Program-made: the position numbers and the translations under genes
NCBI GenBank assembly: GCA_905221605.1
Contig: CAJNDS010002612.1
Location: 294,626 to 358,625 of the forward strand
Direction: 5' to 3'
Length of the DNA: 64,000 nucleotides
From: Symbiodinium natans
Lineage: Eukaryota; Sar; Dinophyceae; Suessiales; Symbiodiniaceae
In this document: positions 9,156 to 21,400 of the stretch, piece by piece
Layout of the letters: the number at the start of each line of letters is the position of its first letter
Position numbering within the stretch: position 1 is the first letter of the stretch
The notes under the pieces: generated by a model
Told to the model about the DNA's origin: nothing
Database searches by the model: none
The model's input: only the letters and a program-made list of their open reading frames with translations

Positions 9156-10978
9156 ATGGGACATGAAAGGCAGAGACGGAGGTGCTCTTGACAGTGTCAA
9201 AGCTGTGAAGTCATCCCGCGAGACCTGGGACCTGTTTCGGGAAGTGCCATCTGAGGTGAGCAAATTGGCTGTGGATGGCTCTCATATGCGGAATGAAACT
9301 GCCAGAAAGCATGAAAGCTGCCTGGTGTTAAGGGGGTCAGACCTGTTCCCTTGCATCATAATCCAACCCCCTAAACCTCCGCCAAACCCTAAAAACCCGA
9401 AGCCCCTGCCCTAAACCCAAAAATCCTAAAAGCACGTCTTGCGGCCTGAAGTCCATGCGCAACACGAAACGCAGCAGACACTCACGGTCTTCTGTATGAT
9501 ACTGGGATCTGGGAAGTTGAGGGTTTCGGATTTAGGGTTTAGGGCGCATTTGGGAACCGTGCCTGGGGTCATGAAGCGGCCACGGTCACAAGGGAGTCGG
9601 ATTGAGGCAGCCGGCCGGGCCAAACGGTGGCAGTGGCACAGTAGTCAGGTCTGCAAAACGTTCTGTGTTCTCAGCGTGGTGCATGAGAGAATTTAAGGGG
9701 ACATCGCCCCAAAGGTCCGAAAGCACCTGGACCTGGTAAGGGACCTCGCCTGGCTTGCGATGTCAATCTTGTTGTCGTGCTGGTGAGAGCTGTTGCCAGC
9801 CCCTAGTCAGCCCCTCCCAACCAACAGATAAACAAGGGCACACAAGGCACCCGGCACCGTCACTCGAGGCGCTCTTGTGCTGGGCCTGGGCCGAGAGTCT
9901 GGATTTGAAGAGAGCCATGCATCTCGGACACAGCTGCACGCGCAGCATCTCGCAGCGGTCTGGAAAAGAAGCCCCAGCATTGCTTTGCCTCTTTTCAAGC
10001 AGCGGCTAGCTTGTGCCCCGCCTTGGGGGCTGACGGGCATGATGGGCTCTTTCAGACCCCCAACACGGAGGCGCCAGGATCCCAAGTGGATGGGAAAGGA
10101 GTCATTGTCCAAGCAGGAAGATGCGCCGGAATCACGTGGCCCCAGCGGAGCATGTTGCAAGCCAGCGGCTGCGCCCGTGCTCAAGGTGCTCACGGCTAAG
10201 AACACGGTGTGTCTGTCTAAGTGCAATGCAAAGGTGAAGCAACGCTGTGTTTCAAGACGTCTATGGGCACGGCTAGGACTTGAGGCTTGAGGTGTGATTG
10301 AACGGCCTGTCATCGACCCACAGCTTGAAAGCCACTCCTAATAACAGCGAGCCACGGAACTGGAGCTTGATGCAACGAAAGAGTGTCTGAGAGTGGGGAC
10401 TACGCCAACGTCAGAGCCGCCGGCTGCTGACGCAAGGGCCGGGCGCTCCAACGTTGCACGTCTGAAATGTACCCCCGCAACCTGCTTCCCCTTTCTTCTT
10501 CAGGACAGAGTTCTATGGTGTGACTTGAAGACCTATGTTCACCAGAAAAGACCAGAAGCCACGTTCACAGAACCTTCCCAACAAAACAGCACGATAAGTA
10601 TGTGGTCTTTCTTTTGCCAGGCAAGATGAAAACTAGGTCCAGCACCGTGCCCAACAAGTTACCGTCTTTTTGGATAGACTCACAGCCTGTTGGAGAATCG
10701 CTCAGACACGAGCGACCAGGCTTTGGGGCATGTGTTTCAGGTTGCTGCCAGCGGTCCCCTTTCCGCTCTCGCCCCTTCTTGCCGGGCCCGCGCGCTGAAG
10801 CCTTCAGGGCGCGGCTTGCGTGTGGCTGAGCTTCATTGCTCCGTGGCGGGTGCAGCCTGATTCCCGTGGCGCAAAGCTGCTCTTCATCACAGGCACCCTC
10901 ACCTTGGGCTGCTGGTAACAGCGAAACCCCTTCAAAAGACAGACCGAAACCCAGCCGGAGTCAAGTTGTGGGTCTTGA
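9156..10978. other. Left-arm-specific insert without a supported gene
   Basis: This 1.8-kb stretch has no counterpart in the right inverted arm. It holds short degenerate telomere-type words (about 9378-9430 and 9530-9545) and only short frames. I see no convincing coding region or terminal repeats. Confidence 0.5.
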
Positions 10979-12466
10979 AGCTGCTGCCGGGTGTCTGCGT
11001 TCTTTTTGATCGAGCTGCGAGGTCTATCACTTCCATTGAACTCTGAAACCGCGTCTTCGGTGTCTTCCCGGGCGGGGTGTTAGGAGAGGCCCTGCTTCTC
11101 TTCTGCATGGGAACCGAGGCCGAGAGACATGCAACCTCAGACATGCTTCACGTCTTAAGCTGCAGCTTTGCTCCTTTGTCTTCCTTCCACTGACTAAACC
11201 CCAAAGAGGAAGCTGGAAGCCAAACTGCAGTGCACTGGAGAGCCATCATGTCGGCGTCAAGACTCGTTAGACCGGCACATGCCGCCAAGAACGTTCGAGG
11301 GCCCCATGCCTTCCATGCACGGGCCGAAGATGGCTTCTGGACATCAGGCACCCGGATGGATGGAAACCCGTCCCCACTCAGAAGAATCGGCCGAGTCTGA
11401 AGACCCAGCAAGTGGGCATAACTCGGGATGTGAGACTCTGCCGCCAACTTATCAAGGTTTCCATCAGGGGTTCAGGTGGAAAGCTTCGATTGCATGGCAG
11501 CTCAAGCTCTCACGCACGCTCTCTGGCTCAAGCCCGGTAGTGCACCCCACATCACCCAAAATCTTCATCCTGTGAACGCTGAGGATGACGTAGCCTTCAG
11601 CGGAATACAGGGAGTTTGCCCTGAACGCCTTCAAGGGGAAGCCTTGCAGCTCTTACCCCAGAATCCCAACGATCAACGAAGCTCAAACGTTTAAGCTCTG
11701 AAATGCTGGACAAAAGCAGAAAGCCTCTTTGCAAGATGCATCGGACCTATCGGGTGCTCCAAGCAAACCGGCGGGCCGCGTCGGCCACCCGTGCTTCGAC
11801 TCAGAATGTGCGCTCAAACGGCTGAAGATCACAGAGTCGCACTTCAACTCATGCGACGACCAACGCGCCACTACGCTTTCGGGTTTAGGGGCTCCGGGCC
11901 TCCATGGCCTGCAGAATGAAAAAGGAGTGTGAAAGCAAAAGTGGCCGACGCATGGGGCAGTGCGAATTTGAGGGGTTGCTTCAGGGTTTTTGGCTGGAGT
12001 AAGTGTTGCGCCCTGTGGCGCCGAGCTGCACCTGCAATGATGGATGCACGCACGCACCTGCGCGCGCAATGCGCAACGCGAAGCGGGTGCCCCAAGCGTA
12101 TCCCATGTTGGCTCCGGCCACCAGATGACCAAAGGCATCGGATAGAGCTGCAAGCTGCACATGGTTGCGCGGTATTCCGGACCCTCATCTTGTCGGATTG
12201 CAGCAGAAACCTCAACACCAGCTGCCATTTTTGCCTGAAAACTTCGGATGTGGGATGCACACTATGATCCCTTCCTGACCTGCGCTGAGATCAAACACGG
12301 CGAGGAAATCGCACACAGCGCGCTCTCTACTCAGCTGTCCAAGAAAGGCAAGCAGCGGCAAGCAGCAGGTGTTGTCTGTCTGACTTCAGGCCTCTGCATC
12401 AAGGTTCCTCACAAAACCATGAATCATCCCGTTCATTTGGAGTTGGCTCCAGGACGGTGTGACCGA

Positions 12467-12655
12467 TGGTGAGTCACGGGGCTCCAGCCATCTCTCTGCT
12501 GAACCTCACGCTCCTCCTTCACAGCCCTCAGCGAAGCTTCGAGGCTTCCGTCCTCGGCGGCAAGGCGCAGTGTCTCCGAAGCCGCCAGGCGAAAGCGCTC
12601 AGACTCCTCAGCAACGGCGTCATCATCGGGCTCTGTAAAACTTCTTAACCTGAAG
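12467..12655 (-). CDS. Candidate exon, Glu/Arg/Ala-rich helical segment
   Basis: On the minus strand the sequence GCGTCTTCAG makes a good acceptor, followed by an open stretch rich in Glu, Arg, Ala and Leu (EESERFRLAASETLRLAAE), typical of an amphipathic or coiled-coil helix. Possible donors lie near the GTCACACC at the low-coordinate end. It sits just beyond the end of the left inverted arm. No family is recognised and partner exons were not found. Confidence 0.4.
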
Positions 12656-12769
12656 ACGCAGACAAGCAGACTGCCGCGACTGTCGCTTTTGGCACACTCA
12701 GCAGAGAAGACAGGCAAGCTGCATGCCTCTTGTGTTCTTTCTTCTTCAGCAGCTTCTTGAGCCAAAGTT

Positions 12770-15700
12770 TAAGCGCATGCCAAAAACAGCTTCTTCAAGC
12801 TGCAGCATTGCTTCCGCTTGCAAATGCACTTGTAACTAACTGTACAGAACTCTCTTCAAACGTGTCACAAAACATGCAAAAACTGCTTCGTGCTGCTCCT
12901 AAGCACATGCTACTATGTTCATATGCTCACATGTCCCTGTCACAGCTCACTGCATCCAAAATGGTTGAAGAGGCTTCTTCCACCATCTGTTCTGCAACCA
13001 AAAACATGCCCTGCTTATGAAAGCCAGGACAGTTTCCCACAACAAGCCCTAGGCAGGTCAAGGAGGAAAGAGGGAAGCTAAAAGGTTTGCCTTGCAGTCT
13101 GGGAACTATCGTCGACTGGCACTCCAAGAGCAGCGTGCCTCCGCTCCTTAGGAAGATGCAGCAACGCAATTAGAAACCAAACATGAAAGAACTGGCAGCA
13201 AGCAGCAAGAAGGAAGAACAAAACAAACACATGGCAACTGCTAGCAAATAGGACAGAACACTGTGAAGTGAAAAAATTATGAAGGATCTGCTCTGGGTGT
13301 CGCACGGTTGTGCCAAAGGCTTTGTTTGCCACATTGTGAGCAGTGCAGCTTCCACCATAAGCGCAAACTGGCTTCAAGGGCACATGTCTTAATGCTTTTA
13401 CCATGTTAAGCGGCATTGCTACAGATTTCTTAAATACAAAGAATCACGTCCATTGTTACATGCTGTTGCAAATGAATCCAAGTAATGCAGTAAAGTGGTG
13501 TCACTGTTAAAATAAGCTTGCCGCAGCGTGTAGTTGGACAAGATCTTGCCAAATTGAAAGCACTAAAAGACCAATTTACTGAATTCTTCCAAGTAGAGGT
13601 TATTATACGCTGGCCAGCAACTGATTGGATTTTTTAAAGGTGAAAAGGGACTTTCTTGAACGGCTAACAATAAGACGGGCAACATTAATGCTCCAATTGA
13701 AGACAAGAGAGGTGCAAATACAATGGAGCTGTATTTGTTTTTGTGAAAATGCCAGGCATGAGCTTGCTTGTTTGTAGACGATCTTAAATTCCAAGCAAGA
13801 ATTAGAACGAAGACCTGCTTTGTTGAAAAAAACCATCTTAAAAACAGTTTAAGCGCTTGTTCGAAACCGCGCAACTCAGTTTCTAGGTGATCCAGTCGTT
13901 GGAATGATTAAAGGTGATTTAGGCACGGGGTAGCCTGGTCTTTGCAAGGCTTTGGTTTTTGTTTTTCTGTGCAGAGACGATGATTTAAGATACTTGTGTT
14001 TATTCAATGTTGGTTTGGTTTACTGCTTTTAGCAGCTTGCTGATTCCGCTGCTTTTTGGAATTAAGCACAAGCCAGCTTTGCAACCATTTTTCTAAGCAG
14101 ACATTTAATCACCTTCATGCATTTGCATGGGGCTGGAGGGGTGTAGTTAATTTTGCGGGCCAAATGGACCCCCTAAACTAGGACCCCCAGGCCCCCTTTC
14201 CTGGCACGACCTCGATGCTCAGATTCGGTTGCTGAAAAGCAAAAAGAGGTGCGTTCCAGTGGCTTTCAAACATCTTTGAAGATGATGAAAAAAGCAGCTT
14301 GAAACAATGGCCAAGGAATGGCAAATCTTCCAACACTCCATCGTTTAGAAGTGCTTTGAACAATGGTCAGGAAGCGCGTCTTCTCCGTGAAAAGCTCCTC
14401 TTGACCTCCCAAGTCCGCGATTTGAAATTGCTTGAAACAAGCGTTTTTGAAAGCCTCTGACAGTGCCGTTTGGACAGAAATCAACTGCAGGACGAGACGA
14501 GTTCAACTGTACTGCTGAGACGTCCATGTTGCGCGCGACGCCCAAACCGAACCGTTTTGAAAAGGCAAAGTGTCTTTCCACAATGTGAATAAGTGCGAGC
14601 GAAGCGAGCGAAACACCGGAGTGCATCTGACAGCTGTTTTGTTTTCAGAGCTTGTTTTTGATGGTTTTACATTTTGATCGTCTTACTTTTGCTGATTGTC
14701 AGGTGTTGTCTGTACTGTTTTTTTTTTTTCGGATCACTTTTTTTGATGAATAATTTCAAGGTTCCTTTTTTCAGACCAACGATTGCAACTTCTGGCAAGC
14801 TCAAAAAGCATCTGCATTTCTTGGGATCTCTCTGCAAGCGAGACACTCCATGGTTCAAAGTCCATTCATAAGACACCTGGTTTTGGGTTTTCTGCCTAAG
14901 TAGTGTTGAGACACCTTTGGGCTCGATCTGGACTTAAAATGGTGCAAAACACCCGGTGTTAAGACGCCCCTTGGTTCAAAAGTCAGGTTATTAAAGTGGT
15001 CCTTAAGACTCTTTTGGTTCAAAATTTCTTTTAGAGTCCCTGAGTCTCCAGAATCGCTGGATCGGTTCTGTTGGTTCTGTGTCTTTTTTCGAGGTTCTTG
15101 GTGAGTCTTGTCGTGTCCTATTCAGCTGCTGATTACACACGACTCCTGCCAAAACGTCGAAAAACCACAACACACACCCATTCACAATGAACAAGGCAAA
15201 CGCAGTGAAGAGGCTGCCTCGGATCTTTCTCTCTTCAGTCTTCTGGTCAATCTTGGTTGCTCCTCTTTCTTGGTCTTCCAAGTGTCCGGATTCTTCGAAG
15301 AATCATCTGAAGACAGTTTCCAGTTTTTTGGCAGCTTGGCTTGGCGCAGGTCTTGTTTGCCAGTAAGAGCAAGAACAAGTAAGGTGGGCTTGAGCTGACC
15401 CAGTGGAAGTTAGACAATATTAGCAATGTTCAATTAGGCAGCTTGGTTAAGGTTCTTGCCAAGACCGCCAAGACGTCTTTTTTTTTATCGTACCCCAATC
15501 GACCCAATTTTGGTGTGCTTAGCTTTCTTCAGATGCAGACATAAGGTGCATAACGCTTGGCCTTGTCCGAAAGCTACCCTGGCCAGATTTAGGGCTGGAG
15601 AACATGCCCAGCACCAGATTGCTTTTACATGTGAAGAAAGCAAGGCTAGGGCTTAGTGATTTGCTTTTCGTTGCTGTGCCGATCCGTGATGTTCCATCTG

Positions 15701-15900
15701 GTGGCAACATGGAAATGCATTAATGCATCGTTGCAATTAGATTCTTTTCTTACTTTCTTATGCACAAAGTACAAGAAGATCTTTCCTGGTCCAACACTTT
15801 TGCTCGAGATTTTGGCGTTATGTGTTTTTGTGGACTTTGCACAGTGGGCTTTGGCCTTTTCGCATCTTTGTTCCAAGGATTGTCTAAGTTAGCTTCCAAT
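12770..15900. other. A+T-richer block, probably part of the outer retroelement or its target
   Basis: Base use shifts clearly: T- and A-rich words and poly-T runs replace the G+C-rich surroundings, and the same look continues through the split reverse transcriptase gene and ends near 30.2 kb. Only short frames occur. One of 92 codons on the minus strand (15003-15281) has a hydrophobic segment, but nothing supports it as a gene. I looked for long terminal or inverted repeats matching the right end and saw none. Confidence 0.45.
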
Positions 15901-16139
15901 GTAGTTTACACAATTGCAATTATCCAGCACCCGGTATTATTTGCTACAGCCACCATCGAAGTTTTGTCTTCGTTGCAGCCCGTGTCTGGACCCAAGGATC
16001 TTACAGTTGCCGAAGCGAAGCAATTGTTGCCTTCCAAGCCTTTTGGAAACCCTCATTTGCTTTTCAGGATGGGGGGGCCTTGGGTCCTGTTGTCCCCTCC
16101 AGGTACACCCAATGTGCTTTTGGATCTTTGCCAATCCTG

Positions 16140-17028
16140 AATGTCGTTCTTGCTTCGAATCAAGACTGCGAGACTTTGTGCGTTCAGGGGCTGAAGGTTC
16201 ATTATTCACTTATGAGGAAATTGCCGAACTTCAAGGCAGATTCCAGCTGTGGGCCCCGTTGGACCAGGGGGCATTGCTGAGGTGAACTGGCAGGTGGACG
16301 ACGGGCAACCATATTGCTTGCATGCATTGCAAGCATTAAGTTCGCTGATTATGGACAAGGACACTTCGCTTTTTCCTTGCTTGATCGAAGAAGTTCCCAC
16401 TGGATTTAACAAGAACATTCCCAAAAGCAACGTTTTTGCGCAACGGAAGTCGGACTCCACTATTGATGCTAAGCTTTTGCTTTGCGAGGGCAATTGGTCA
16501 TCTGCTGAAGCTAACCCAAATTTGCTTAGACAGCTGGTGGCTAAGGAAGTGGAAGCTGGTTGTTTGGTCCCGGTCTCTTTGGGAGGCCCGTCAACGATGG
16601 CCAAATCGTCTGGCAGTGGGAAAACTGAGCATTGTCTCCTCTGATGGTCGACCCGACAGATTGGTTGTCGATAACAGCATCTGCAATACCAATGCTTTGT
16701 GTGATATCAACACCCTCCCCTTGTTGGGTTCTGTCCGGGCTTGCTTTCCTCTTCGAGGTCTGCCTTGCGAGCTGGCTGCTTGCACCATTGATGTCAAATC
16801 AGCGCACAAGACTATGCGAGTCAAGCATGCTGACCAAGGTCTCCTTGGTGTGCAGTGTGATGGTCAACTTTTTTTTTATCGCGTCTGCCCGTTCGGGGCG
16901 TGCTTTTCAGCGCTTTGGTGGGCCCGCCTTGGGTCCTTCTTCGTAAGAGTTCTACATCTTTTGATTTTCATTCGGCACTCTCTGATGCTGTATGTGGACG
17001 ATTTCTTTGTCACCCAGGACGCTTCTAC
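16140..17028 (+). pseudogene. DIRS-like reverse transcriptase, 5' half (broken by LINE insertion)
   Basis: The translation carries reverse transcriptase blocks in order: an IEEVPTGFNKNIPKSNVF region, an NLLRQLVAKEVEAG helix, a GKLSIVSSDGRPDRLVVDNS block, a DVKSAHK block that supplies the first catalytic Asp, FFYRVCPFGACFSALWW, and the catalytic YVDD at 16991-17002. This arrangement resembles DIRS-type retroelements known from dinoflagellates. The frame changes near 16255 and again near 16575, so the copy was already decaying or has sequence errors. Coding then stops being continuous at 17028, where an 11.6-kb LINE is inserted; the rest of the gene resumes at 28620 in register. Upstream of 16140 I cannot trace a reliable frame. 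Confidence 0.8.
17016..17028. repeat. Target-site duplication, left copy
   Basis: AGGACGCTTCTAC, directly before the LINE. It belongs to the interrupted reverse transcriptase gene (codons for Gln-Asp-Ala-Ser-Thr just after YVDD). The first A could instead come from the LINE tail at the other end, making the duplication 12 bp. Confidence 0.9.
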
Positions 17029-17179
17029 AAGTGTCTCGGCTCGAGCCGTAGGATTCTCTGGGTGTGGTTGGGTTGTGTCTCCTGTGTTGGGGGTGGGCTC
17101 GTTCGTTCGGGGTGCCCTTACCCGCGGTGCCGCCATAGCTGCTGCTGCCACTGCTGGAACCATATTGATCCCGCGCCAT

Positions 17180-17863
17180 ATGGACCATGCTGAACTGGTG
17201 GACATGTCTATGGTGGATAACCAGTTTGTGGTCTCGATTGCCTGGACCCGCTTTTGCCAATGCCTCCTCTTTGCCTGCTTGCGTGAAATGTGGGAAGGCC
17301 TGGAGCTCAATAGCAGAAGCATCGCTGGCAGGAGACGAGGCTGTCAAGCCAGATGCGATCGAATGCTGCATCGCGACTGGGTGGACGACACGCTGGGACG
17401 AATGCCAGTCCGTTGGCGAAGAACCACGCAGCGAGCGCACCGTGTTGCCCTTGCGATATACAGACAACCGCTGCCTCCTACGATCAGTCACTGGTGGCGG
17501 CTACACGCAGATGACGCTGTCAATGACATCACCAGCTATTGCGCTATGGCAGGTGATTCAATACGACGTCACTTCTTGGTCAACTGGCATATGGGGACCA
17601 CACTGGCAGGCAATGTGGTGGGTTCGTTGGAAGCTACGTACGGTAATACTGGGAAACAAGGCCTTCGTTGGCTGCTGGCATTTATGGAGCAAGAATGTGC
17701 AGACCACTTCCTCCAGATGTTCCATGCTCGACAACATCCGCCCGAAGGAGTGCTGTTCCCTTCAACCGAAGATGATGGCTCTGACCCTCGACATGCGGTA
17801 TCGCCAAGTCCAGATGAACCTCCCAGACGTCGCAGGAGATGTCAAGCACAGCTGGAAAACTGA
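17180..17863 (+). CDS. LINE ORF1-like protein
   Basis: The first ATG-started frame inside the LINE, 227 codons long. By accident of the insertion the frame is also open from the upstream reverse transcriptase fragment, so a chimeric frame of 475 codons (16436-17863) exists that is not a natural protein. The translation has balanced composition with Asp, Arg and His through its middle and ends with an acidic stretch and then a basic cluster (PPRRRRRCQAQ). I do not recognise a family; its place at the 5' end of a LINE suggests an ORF1 protein that binds element RNA. The overlapping frame 17187-18446 is longer but very Trp-rich and looks like a shadow. Confidence 0.5.
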   Translation: MDHAELVDMSMVDNQFVVSIAWTRFCQCLLFACLREMWEGLELNSRSIAGRRRGCQARCDRMLHRDWVDDTLGRMPVRWRRTTQRAHRVALAIYRQPLPPTISHWWRLHADDAVNDITSYCAMAGDSIRRHFLVNWHMGTTLAGNVVGSLEATYGNTGKQGLRWLLAFMEQECADHFLQMFHARQHPPEGVLFPSTEDDGSDPRHAVSPSPDEPPRRRRRCQAQLEN

Positions 17864-18442
17864 TCCAACCGGGTATAGGAAGACCAGTGGTAGTTCCCTC
17901 TCCCTCGCTGCACCTCCCACTTTTGGTTTCCTTAATCTGCTGGTCTCTAAGACGCCTGCGCCTGGTTCTCCCAGACCACGTCTGGTTCGGCTGCCCCTGC
18001 TGCCTCACCACCACACAGTGCCGACCGGCTCCTCTGGAGCTCAACAACACTGCTCCCGGTACCTGGACCAGCTGAAGGCGACGCTAAGGGCTGGCGAAGA
18101 ATTAGGGGGCTGGTTAATGTCACATCGTGCATGCTGCAGGCCCTCCAAGATGGCACCTACGCAAGCACAAATGCCCCGACCTTGTTACTCTCCCCTGCAA
18201 CAATCCCCTAACCTCACCGCCGCAACGCCCAGGTCCGCGCCAGCGCTCGAATCTCCATGCCACCTTACCGGCCATGTGAAGGCACATCCAGGCCGTTCAC
18301 ACTGCCAAGCAGCTGTGCGTCCAGCTCTCTCGTTACAGACTGAATGGATAGCTCACATGCGTAGCTGCCCTCCCGGTGAAGGCTTTCCCCCCCCCAGGGT
18401 CAGAAAACCTGCTACCCCTTCACACAGTTTCTCTTTCATAAT

Positions 18443-21400
18443 ATGAGTCCTATAAGCTGTGGGGAGGGCCCAACCGGTGAGCAAGGAATCCCCTTTTGGA
18501 CCTCGTGCGGGCCACTTTTTCAGGTCCCACCAAGTAGTATAGAGCAAGTGCTGCGCAAAGGGATGACAGCTTTGGGATGCAGCCTTCTGAAGGCCAGAGC
18601 TTGCTACTCTCCTGCGTCCACCGCTCCTTGCATCCGTCGGCCATTGTGCGCACCTTCTCAAGCCAGGCACACCAAAGGCTGGAGCACACCAGTTCATGAC
18701 CTCATACTCCACGCTTATGCCATACAGATCATGCCTGTAGACGGATCGCATGGCGCCGTGCCGAGCCAGGACAAGGCGACCTCTGCACCCTGGGCTCCCC
18801 TGCATGTAGTGTCGGCTGTGCTCCATCCTGTGACACTTGTCTGTCGATACAAATCAGCGGCTCAAGTGATCCTGGACAACCAGTGTCTAGCCATTCCTCC
18901 ACCTGCATTTGGGTCATCTATAAGAGCCATTCATGTTCACTGCCTTCCCCCCCCCGTACCACATTGCCCCAAACGGTGGTGGTCCACAATCGCCCACTGC
19001 ATCCCATGTTTGGCTGTTGTCGGCGCCGAGGCAGAAGAGTGCGGGCGAGGAGCTCCAGAGGCTGCCAAACGGACACGCTGCCACCACCATGGCAGCCGTC
19101 GACTACTTGGTCCTCTCGATCGCGATCTCGATCACGCTCTCCCTCGGGCTCCAGGGCCTCTGGCTCGGGTTCGGACTCAGATTCACCGCCAGCACCTCCA
19201 GCACCGCCGGTGCCACCAGCCTCTCTGGACCCTTCTGTCCCGACGGCAATGCCTGTATTGCCCAAGCTGGCTCCGACCCTACGTCCACCTATGCTCAGAG
19301 GAGACATCAGGGGTGTATACCTGGTACATACGGACCCGGCAGCCAGCGTGCTCACACGTCGGGGCCCTCTTGGCCCTCCCTATGGGCCTCCGCCCCCAAC
19401 TCCGGTCAACCTGCCGGTTGCGCCGGAGTTGGGGGCGGAGGGCCCAGGGAGCCCCAGCACGACTCACACATCCGCCAAGGCACCGGGGCGCGGACGTATA
19501 CTACCACCAGTGCCAGTCTGGAGTGACGGTATTGGCAACACAGGCACGGGAGCACCATCTACGAGCAGCACATCGGCGGGCGCTGCCACGAGCTCTGACT
19601 CGACTACCACATCCACAAGACCAACGGAGCGACCGGCCGATGATGCCACCGTGGAAAGTGAACACACCGAGGACGCAGGAGCACCTTGAGCAGTCTGGCT
19701 TCTCCCTTTTGTACCATGCCTCGTGTACATACCAGTGCCGTGGGATGCTACCGAAGCCCTCCCTTGCCCACATGTATGCCATCAGAGTGTACATAGGTTA
19801 TCAACTTCTTGCCTACACTGCTGCCCACCAGCGAAATGCTTGCGCGAATGTCCCTGGTTCATGTTGTCCCTCGGTTGCGTGCGCTCTGCAAACGTCCCAG
19901 CCACTACACTCGATGCCTCGCTCGCTGCAGGTGAGACAGACGACTGCCAACAAGATGCCACGGCAACTCCCGCTGCCGCACCTGTCAACAGTGCACCTCA
20001 GGCTCAGTCTGCGTATCCCTGACCATCCGTCCTCTTACGTGTCTGTGACAGGACACTGTTTCATGTTCCAGCCCGTGCCGGCAACACACCGCATCCCTTC
20101 AGCTGGGGCCTCTGTACACATGTGGACATTCTGTGCTTGTCTCATAACCGTCTGGCAGCCGCAGCTTGATATACGCCCAGATGTTTTGCCCTGCAGGCGA
20201 AGCCAAGAAGAAGATCAATCAGTTTGTTGGGACGCTGCCTTGGCACACTGTCGCTGCATCTGGCCACGCTCTGCCTCCCCCCTTGTTAAGCACTGCAGGA
20301 AAGAGACGAAACAGGTGAACACCTCTGGCCTGACTCACAAGTGGCCGGGCTCCGCAGACTGCATCGTGCAAATGCCATGGCCATGGTGGCATCTACACTC
20401 AGGCACGGTGATCTCCATTCCTTGGACTAATTTGGGAGAGGCAGGACAGCGTTTAGATTGCAGTGAATCCCCACCTGTGTATGCAGCCAACCTTGATACT
20501 CTGCCGCCGCACTACGCCATGTACGTGCATCACCCCCTTGCCTCACTCCCAGCAGAGCAGTTCGCCCCCACGTCAGGATGGCTTATGAGGCAGCTGCTGG
20601 GTCTCCACGGTGAGCCCCTTATATGCGGTGTTCCCAGACCCCTCTGGACACCAACTAATTCAAGCCCAGATGCCTCCGCTACCATATGGACCAACTGTGT
20701 CGCGTCAGGGATAAAGTCACCACTGCACAGTGTACCAGTGATCTGCGTATACCGTCAACCTTGCTGGTGTCCTGAGAAGCTTGCCCGTCAGCCGTTTACT
20801 TTCAGCACGGTGCTGGCCCTGCTCCAGAGTGAGTGTGCGCCTCGGTTGACCCGTTGCCCACGGCTGTACCCCTGGACTGCACTGACTCCTGCAGGCCGCA
20901 CGTCCGCTATGTCCAATGACAGCATGGAGAAGCGCGGCACCAAGAGGTCCCCTCACTCAAGCTCGGAGGCAATGCCATCATCATCAGGATCAAGGGCAAA
21001 GGCACAGCGCATCGGTGCACCGGCCTCGCTCACAGGTCCCCGTTCCTCACATGTCCTGCCTCCTCCGCTCACTCTTTTCCGTGATCAGTCTGACTCCGTC
21101 ACCGACAGCACGATTGATGACCTCACTCGACACGATGCGGAGACTGTGGGAACCTCGGGGCTCAGCATACTCCAGGCTAACAAGTTTGCTCGGTATGCGG
21201 CGATGTTCTTGAGAGCTGCACCTCACTTCACCCCGGCACAGTTCCAGAAGGAGAGTCAGGACTTTGAGGCCACCATCAGCAGGAACCTCTGCCATACCAC
21301 CCTGCACCATTTGGCTCTCCTCACTCAATCTGAGCTCCGAAGGGAACGAGTGCCTGATCACCAAGTGCGGTACCTCCTCACCAAATACGTGGAGCAGCTC

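Larger units (their letters stand above)
4990..12430 (-). repeat. Left arm of a large diverged inverted duplication
   Basis: Read in reverse complement, this segment matches 54640-58985 block by block in the same order. Examples: the word CTTGCCGGCACGAGAG at 6091-6106 appears reversed at 57929-57944; 6722-7029 matches about 57090-57420; 8838-9155 matches about 56745-57085; 11150-11480 matches about 55920-56300; 11940-12430 matches about 54645-55170. Divergence is clear, with many substitutions and small indels. The left arm has two long inserts the right arm lacks, about 7029-8838 and about 9156-10978. No long reading frame is conserved between the arms, so the duplicated DNA looks mostly non-coding or made of decayed gene pieces. 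Confidence 0.8.

Noticed and set aside
11683-12260. Long minus-strand frames in the left inverted arm
   Set aside because: The matching right-arm sequence does not keep these frames, so they are probably not coding.
12756-12767. CTTGAGCCAAA, like the reversed end of the spliced leader
   Set aside because: The match is shorter than at 56726 and the following bases bear no resemblance to the leader.
15003-15281. Minus-strand frame with one hydrophobic segment
   Set aside because: Short, in A+T-rich repeat-like DNA, with no supporting neighbour or motif.
16436-17863. 475-codon frame joining reverse transcriptase to LINE sequence
   Set aside because: It crosses the LINE insertion point at 17028/17029, so it is an accidental chimera.
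17187-18446. 419-codon frame at the LINE 5' end
   Set aside because: Very Trp-rich and partly overlaps the better-balanced frame 17180-17863; it looks like a shadow.
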